9,083 nt of DNA from NAT127 sp041655035 (lineage in GTDB: Bacteria; Pseudomonadota; Gammaproteobacteria; Pseudomonadales; Porticoccaceae): the NCBI GenBank assembly GCA_041655035.1, contig JBAZCN010000135.1, positions 1 to 9,083 on the forward strand, written 5' to 3'. Positions 6,873-9,083 of the stretch are shown piece by piece. The stretch's first letter is position 1. Each line of letters opens with the position of its first letter. A program made the position numbers and the translations under genes. The notes under the pieces were generated by a model. The model made no database searches and had not been told where the DNA came from. It was given only the letters and a program-made list of their open reading frames with translations.

Positions 6873-7007
6873 GAGATATCCTTGTCATCTCGGCCCTGTA
6901 GCTTATGCCAGTCCCTGCCAGCGTGCAAACGGCTTCCACACCGTCAGGCGCATGCCGACAGTACCCGAGAGCCGCGCTTGTGCAACAAATCCACCTCTCC
7001 GCGCTCC

Positions 7008-7015
7008 TATAAAAT
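7008..7015 (+). promoter_or_regulatory. -10-like element TATAAAAT upstream of the MBL-fold gene
   Basis: TATAAAAT stands out in GC-rich surroundings 39 bases before the ATG at 7054, in the divergent gap with rsd. I find no good -35 at 16-18 bp, so the promoter call rests on this box and its position. Confidence 0.35.
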
Positions 7016-7053
7016 AGCGACCCGGCCTATTGTGACTGAGCGAGGTGTTCACC

Positions 7054-7698
7054 ATGAAGCGGATCCAGGACGACGTCTGGGAAACAACCGTAGAGAAGCC
7101 ATTTCCCGGGCTCACCACCCATGCCTACCTGCTGATTCGAGACGGGGGCAACGTATTGTTCTACAACACCAGCCACCGCGATGACATCGACATCTTCGCG
7201 GCGCTGGGCGGCGTGGCGTTCCAGCTGCTGAGCCACCGGGATGAACTGGGCGACAGCATCGCAGTGATTCGCCAGCGCTACGGCGCCCGCCTGGCCGGCC
7301 ATATCCGCGAACAGGACGAATTCTCCCGTATCCAGCCGCCGGATATCCTGTTCGACAAGCGTGAGGTCATTCTCGGCAATATCGAGGTGATTCCCTCGCC
7401 CGGCCACTCGCCGGGGAGTACCTGCTTCCTGGCGAGCCCGGCCAATGGCAAGCGCTATCTGTTCACTGGCGACACCATATACCGCGGCGAGGACGGCAGT
7501 TGGCAAGCGGGTTTTATCCCTGGTTACAGCAAAGCGGAAGACAGGGAAACACTGGCTGACAGCCTCAGGCTGCTGCAAACACTTCAACCGCACCTGGTGT
7601 TCTCCAGCGCCTTCGGCGGCAGTGAGGGGTTTCAGGAAATATTTCCGGCCGACTGGCGAGGCCACGTGGAACGAGCGCTCGAGGGTCTGCTTGGGTAG
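7054..7698 (+). CDS. Metallo-beta-lactamase-fold protein with altered metal site
   Basis: The 214-residue cytoplasmic protein has the outline of the MBL-fold hydrolase superfamily: N-terminal strands with AYLLIRDGGNVLFYNTS, then SHRDELGD (60-67), GHIREQDE (82-89), PSPGHSPGST (114-123) and FTGDTIY (137-143). The classic HxHxDH is replaced by HRDELGD, keeping only His61, Asp63 and Asp67. His118 and Asp140 are in place. The last metal histidine, expected near FSSAFGG (183-189), is absent. HRD-type variants of this motif exist in uncharacterised MBL proteins, so this may be a divergent subfamily rather than decay; the reading frame is clean. ATG 7054 is preferred over in-frame GTG 7045 because GAGG (7042-7045) lies eight bases before it. 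It is transcribed divergently from rsd. Activity and substrate are unknown. Confidence 0.8.
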   Translation: MKRIQDDVWETTVEKPFPGLTTHAYLLIRDGGNVLFYNTSHRDDIDIFAALGGVAFQLLSHRDELGDSIAVIRQRYGARLAGHIREQDEFSRIQPPDILFDKREVILGNIEVIPSPGHSPGSTCFLASPANGKRYLFTGDTIYRGEDGSWQAGFIPGYSKAEDRETLADSLRLLQTLQPHLVFSSAFGGSEGFQEIFPADWRGHVERALEGLLG

Positions 7699-7775
7699 GT
7701 TTCCGGGCCGGCACCAGATATATCGATCGACGGCATGTAAAGCCAACCTGATAAATCAATATCGAGTTCTGGGCA

Positions 7776-8119
7776 ATGATTAAAATGACTGGAAATACGG
7801 AAATCAAAGCCAGGCATAAAGCTACCTGTCACTGTGGTTCAGTTGAACTAGAGCTGGACCTGCCCAATGGAATAGATGACCCGCGCCGTTGTGATTGTTC
7901 CATGTGCCGTCGCAAAGGTGCAATCGTCGCATCGGTATCGCTGTCAGGCATCCGCATTGTTAAGGGACATCACGTATTGAGGCTGTATCGATTCAACAGC
8001 AATACCGCAAAGCATTATTGCTGTTCAAATTGTGGTATTCATAGCCATCACCAGCGCCGCTCAAACGCGGAGCAATACGGCTTTCTGTCGGCTGCCTTGC
8101 CGGAGTGAACCCGTCAGCG
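7776..8119 (+). pseudogene. GFA-family zinc protein, frameshifted and 3'-truncated
   Basis: The reading frame gives 110 residues ending at TGA 8106-8108. They match the GFA family (glutathione-dependent formaldehyde-activating enzyme/CENP-V domain): CHCG (Cys18, Cys20), CDCSMC (Cys39, Cys41, Cys44), CCSNCG (Cys83, Cys86) and SHHQRRSNAEQYG (90-102). All zinc cysteines remain. After QYG, the family continues with a VNxxCLEGVxP-like segment. Here that segment (VGCLAGVNPSA) lies at 8087-8119 in another frame, so one base appears lost within 8082-8086. Homology then ends at the antisense of the phasin-like gene's stop codon (8114-8116), and the usual last residues are missing. The ATG lacks a clear ribosome site. 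The gene is visibly AT-richer than its neighbours, suggesting transfer. A sequencing error could explain the frameshift but not the missing tail. Confidence 0.65.
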
Positions 8120-8518
8120 AAACCTGGCGTGAGCCAGACGTCTGGCGTTTGCCACTGCTCCCCGATGTACAGGCGCCAGGCCTTTGCCCAGGACGTCAAG
8201 CACTGCTGTTTGCATTTGTGTCACGACAGCAAAAGGCTCGCGTTTCAGCGACGGCAGCCAGAACGGGAGAAGGAATGACCTGGTCAGGGCCAGGTTGGCC
8301 CGCGCCGCTTCAATGGCCATGTCTTTCAGGGATTCACTGAATGCGGCGGCCTTTTCCTCGCTCATGAGCTTGAATTCCTTGCGGTCGCGTTCCGACGGCA
8401 CGGGGCTGGCCATGGCCAGGCGGATCAATCGATGGGCAACAACTTGCGGTACAGCCAGTGTGAGCTGTGCGGACATGGTAACCAGGGATTTTGTCTTGCC
8501 TGTACGGCTTGAGGGCAT
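8114..8518 (-). CDS. Phasin-like, possible PHA-granule-associated protein
   Basis: The 134-residue protein is small, alanine-rich and mostly helical: VPQVVAHRLIRLAMA (23-37), a charged helix SERDRKEFKLMSEEKAAAFSES-type segment (about 42-63), an amphipathic stretch, and the C-terminal LAPVHRGAVANARRL (114-128) with a basic end. This layout, including the PVHRxAVANARRL ending, resembles short proteins annotated as polyhydroxyalkanoate granule-associated phasins, which coat storage granules. I rate the phasin call as moderate because no catalytic residues exist to test it and no pha genes are in the window. The start is well supported: GAGGA (plus-strand 8525-8529) lies six bases before the ATG, with a good promoter upstream. 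Its stop codon coincides with the end of the recognisable GFA remnant on the other strand. Confidence 0.6.
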   Translation of the reverse strand: MPSSRTGKTKSLVTMSAQLTLAVPQVVAHRLIRLAMASPVPSERDRKEFKLMSEEKAAAFSESLKDMAIEAARANLALTRSFLLPFWLPSLKREPFAVVTQMQTAVLDVLGKGLAPVHRGAVANARRLAHARFR

Positions 8519-8555
8519 TGCTATTCCTCGGTGGCTTGTCGTTGATGACGCGCTG

Positions 8556-8584
8556 ACTATATGCCTTTAAGTGCCTCACTACAA
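8556..8584 (-). promoter_or_regulatory. Sigma70-like promoter of the phasin-like gene
   Basis: Read on the minus strand, TTGTAG (plus 8579-8584) and TATAGT (plus 8556-8561) are separated by exactly 17 bp. The -10 matches consensus at five of six positions and the -35 at three. The expected start lies some 30 bases before the gene's ribosome site. Confidence 0.6.
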
Positions 8585-8621
8585 TTTCGATAAACATCAC
8601 TTATGCGCACTACACTGGGGG

Positions 8622-8659
8622 TGGAGCGGCCGGAGGTTCAAACCCCGCCGTTCCAGCCA
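8622..8659 (+). repeat. tRNA-like minihelix or tRNA 3'-end remnant, possible attachment-site scar
   Basis: TGGAGCG (8622-8628) pairs with CGTTCCA (8649-8655) as a 7-bp acceptor-like stem with one G-U pair, and two further pairs extend it inwards. The enclosed part contains GGAGGTTCAAACCCC (8632-8646), with a TTCAAAC T-loop in tRNA register: the 5-base 3' T-stem half (8644-8648), then seven acceptor bases, then discriminator G8656 and CCA (8657-8659). The U1-A72 pair and G73 recall tRNA-Gln. D arm, anticodon arm and variable loop are missing, and two T-stem pairs are mismatched, so it is not a working tRNA. A deletion-derived tRNA remnant or an integration att scar fits best; chance GC-rich pairing is less likely but possible. 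Confidence 0.45.
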
Positions 8660-8710
8660 ATTTCTGTATCAGAATCAAAAAGAAAGCTGGTCTCATTCCC
8701 TCCTTCCACT

Positions 8711-9083
8711 CTATACCTGTTCCACGGCCCGCCGCCTGTGCAGCATGGACAACACCACCCCCACGGCGAGGGCCGCCAGCAAATGTTTGAGGGAATGGCC
8801 GCTGATCACGCCAAGGACCTGGTAGATTTGCGCATCCAGCAGCTCCGCCACCTTGGCAAGTCCGTACAAGCCCACCAGCGGGATCAGGTCGGTGGCGCGG
8901 GTAAAGCGCGACCTGTGGGTCAGGGCCACCAGGGGAATAACCACCATCGGCAGAAACTGCACCAGCAAGTAGGGGCGCAGGTCGCCCCGCCCCGCCTGCT
9001 CGCCGATATGCCAGTAGATCACGGAGGCAAGCCCCGCCAGCAGCAGCGGGTAGAGCAGCCGTTTTTGCAGCTCGCCCCCGAGG
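8711..9083 (-). CDS. Ceramidase-like (alkaline phytoceramidase family) membrane protein, C-terminal part
   Basis: The frame is open through the right edge, so the 123 visible residues are the C-terminal part and the start lies beyond 9083. It has about four hydrophobic helices and the conserved pieces ASVIYWHIGE, GDLRPYLLVQFLP, KVAELLDAQIY and SGHSLKHL. HSLKH (plus 8783-8797) is an HxxxH pair like that which binds zinc in alkaline ceramidases of the CREST superfamily. Bacterial members are usually annotated only as ceramidase-domain or hypothetical proteins; amide hydrolysis of a lipid substrate is inferred. An in-frame GTG at 9020-9022 could be mistaken for the start, but homologous-looking sequence (LLYPLLLAGLAS) continues upstream of it. 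The stop is TAG (plus 8711-8713). No stem-plus-T terminator is clear after it, although a T-rich stretch (CTTTCTTTTT) occurs on this strand near 8680. Confidence 0.8.
   Translation of the reverse strand, partial: LGGELQKRLLYPLLLAGLASVIYWHIGEQAGRGDLRPYLLVQFLPMVVIPLVALTHRSRFTRATDLIPLVGLYGLAKVAELLDAQIYQVLGVISGHSLKHLLAALAVGVVLSMLHRRRAVEQV

Noticed and set aside
6904..6920. Sigma54-like promoter upstream of rsd (TGGCAGGGACTGGCA on the minus strand)
   Set aside because: The spacing between the GG and GC elements is one base short of the sigma54 consensus, so it is better described as a direct TGGCA repeat.
7045..7053. GTG start nine bases upstream of the MBL-fold gene's ATG
   Set aside because: The GTG overlaps the GAGG ribosome site that is well placed for ATG 7054.
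8032..8340. 102-residue plus-strand frame continuing past the GFA stop
   Set aside because: It is neither the GFA frame nor the frame holding the conserved VGCLAGVNP segment, and most of it is antisense to the phasin-like gene.
8184..8570. 128-residue plus-strand frame across the phasin-like gene
   Set aside because: It is antisense to the better-supported minus-strand gene, which has a ribosome site, promoter and family-like C-terminus; the plus-strand product shows no recognisable features.
8571..8825. 84-residue plus-strand frame over the tRNA-like element and the ceramidase-like 3' end
   Set aside because: It has no ribosome site or domain and runs through the antisense of a conserved membrane protein.
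1..9083. CRISPR array, insertion sequence, phage genes or rRNA
   Set aside because: I saw no regularly spaced repeats, transposase or integrase motifs, terminal inverted repeats or rRNA signatures.

Overview
The window looks like a high-GC gammaproteobacterial chromosome segment. The Rsd/AlgQ-family anti-sigma regulator, a short-Q-loop (Cio-type) cytochrome bd oxidase and a phasin-like protein fit a Pseudomonas-like or marine relative. I cannot name a species. No transposase, integrase gene, CRISPR array or rRNA is visible.

Layout, left to right. (1) Positions 1-81 hold the last 26 codons of a membrane protein, closed by a textbook UUCG-loop intrinsic terminator at 133-154. (2) Two tandem paralogous secreted esterases of the tannase/feruloyl esterase family (247-1890 and 2069-3718) both keep the CS-D-HC catalytic set and the calcium loop. 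Between them lies a 178-base leader with two mutually exclusive hairpins. After them come a long hairpin and a 13-bp perfect terminator-like stem. (3) The two-gene operon cioA-cioB (3970-6327) encodes a cyanide-insensitive-type quinol oxidase. Its promoter region carries a GTCGC-N6-GCGAC dyad. (4) rsd/algQ (6872-6402, minus) converges on cioB. (5) A divergent metallo-beta-lactamase-fold protein (7054-7698) has an altered metal site. (6) A low-GC, frameshifted and 3'-truncated GFA-family gene (7776-8119) abuts the stop codon of a phasin-like gene (8518-8114, minus), which has its own sigma70-like promoter. (7) A tRNA-like mini-hairpin with a T-loop and 3' GCCA (8622-8659) stands next to the 3' end of a ceramidase-like membrane protein that runs off the right edge (9083-8711, minus).

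Functionally, the two esterases probably act in the periplasm or outside the cell on ester-linked aromatic or polyester substrates, and CioAB serves the aerobic respiratory chain in the inner membrane. The segment from 7.7 to 8.7 kb (decayed AT-richer gene plus tRNA-like fragment) looks like the scar of past gene gain and loss. I did not find a clear new multi-gene system. The most interesting items are the tRNA-like minihelix, the decayed GFA junction, the near-identical tract shared by the two esterases, and the alternative hairpins between them.
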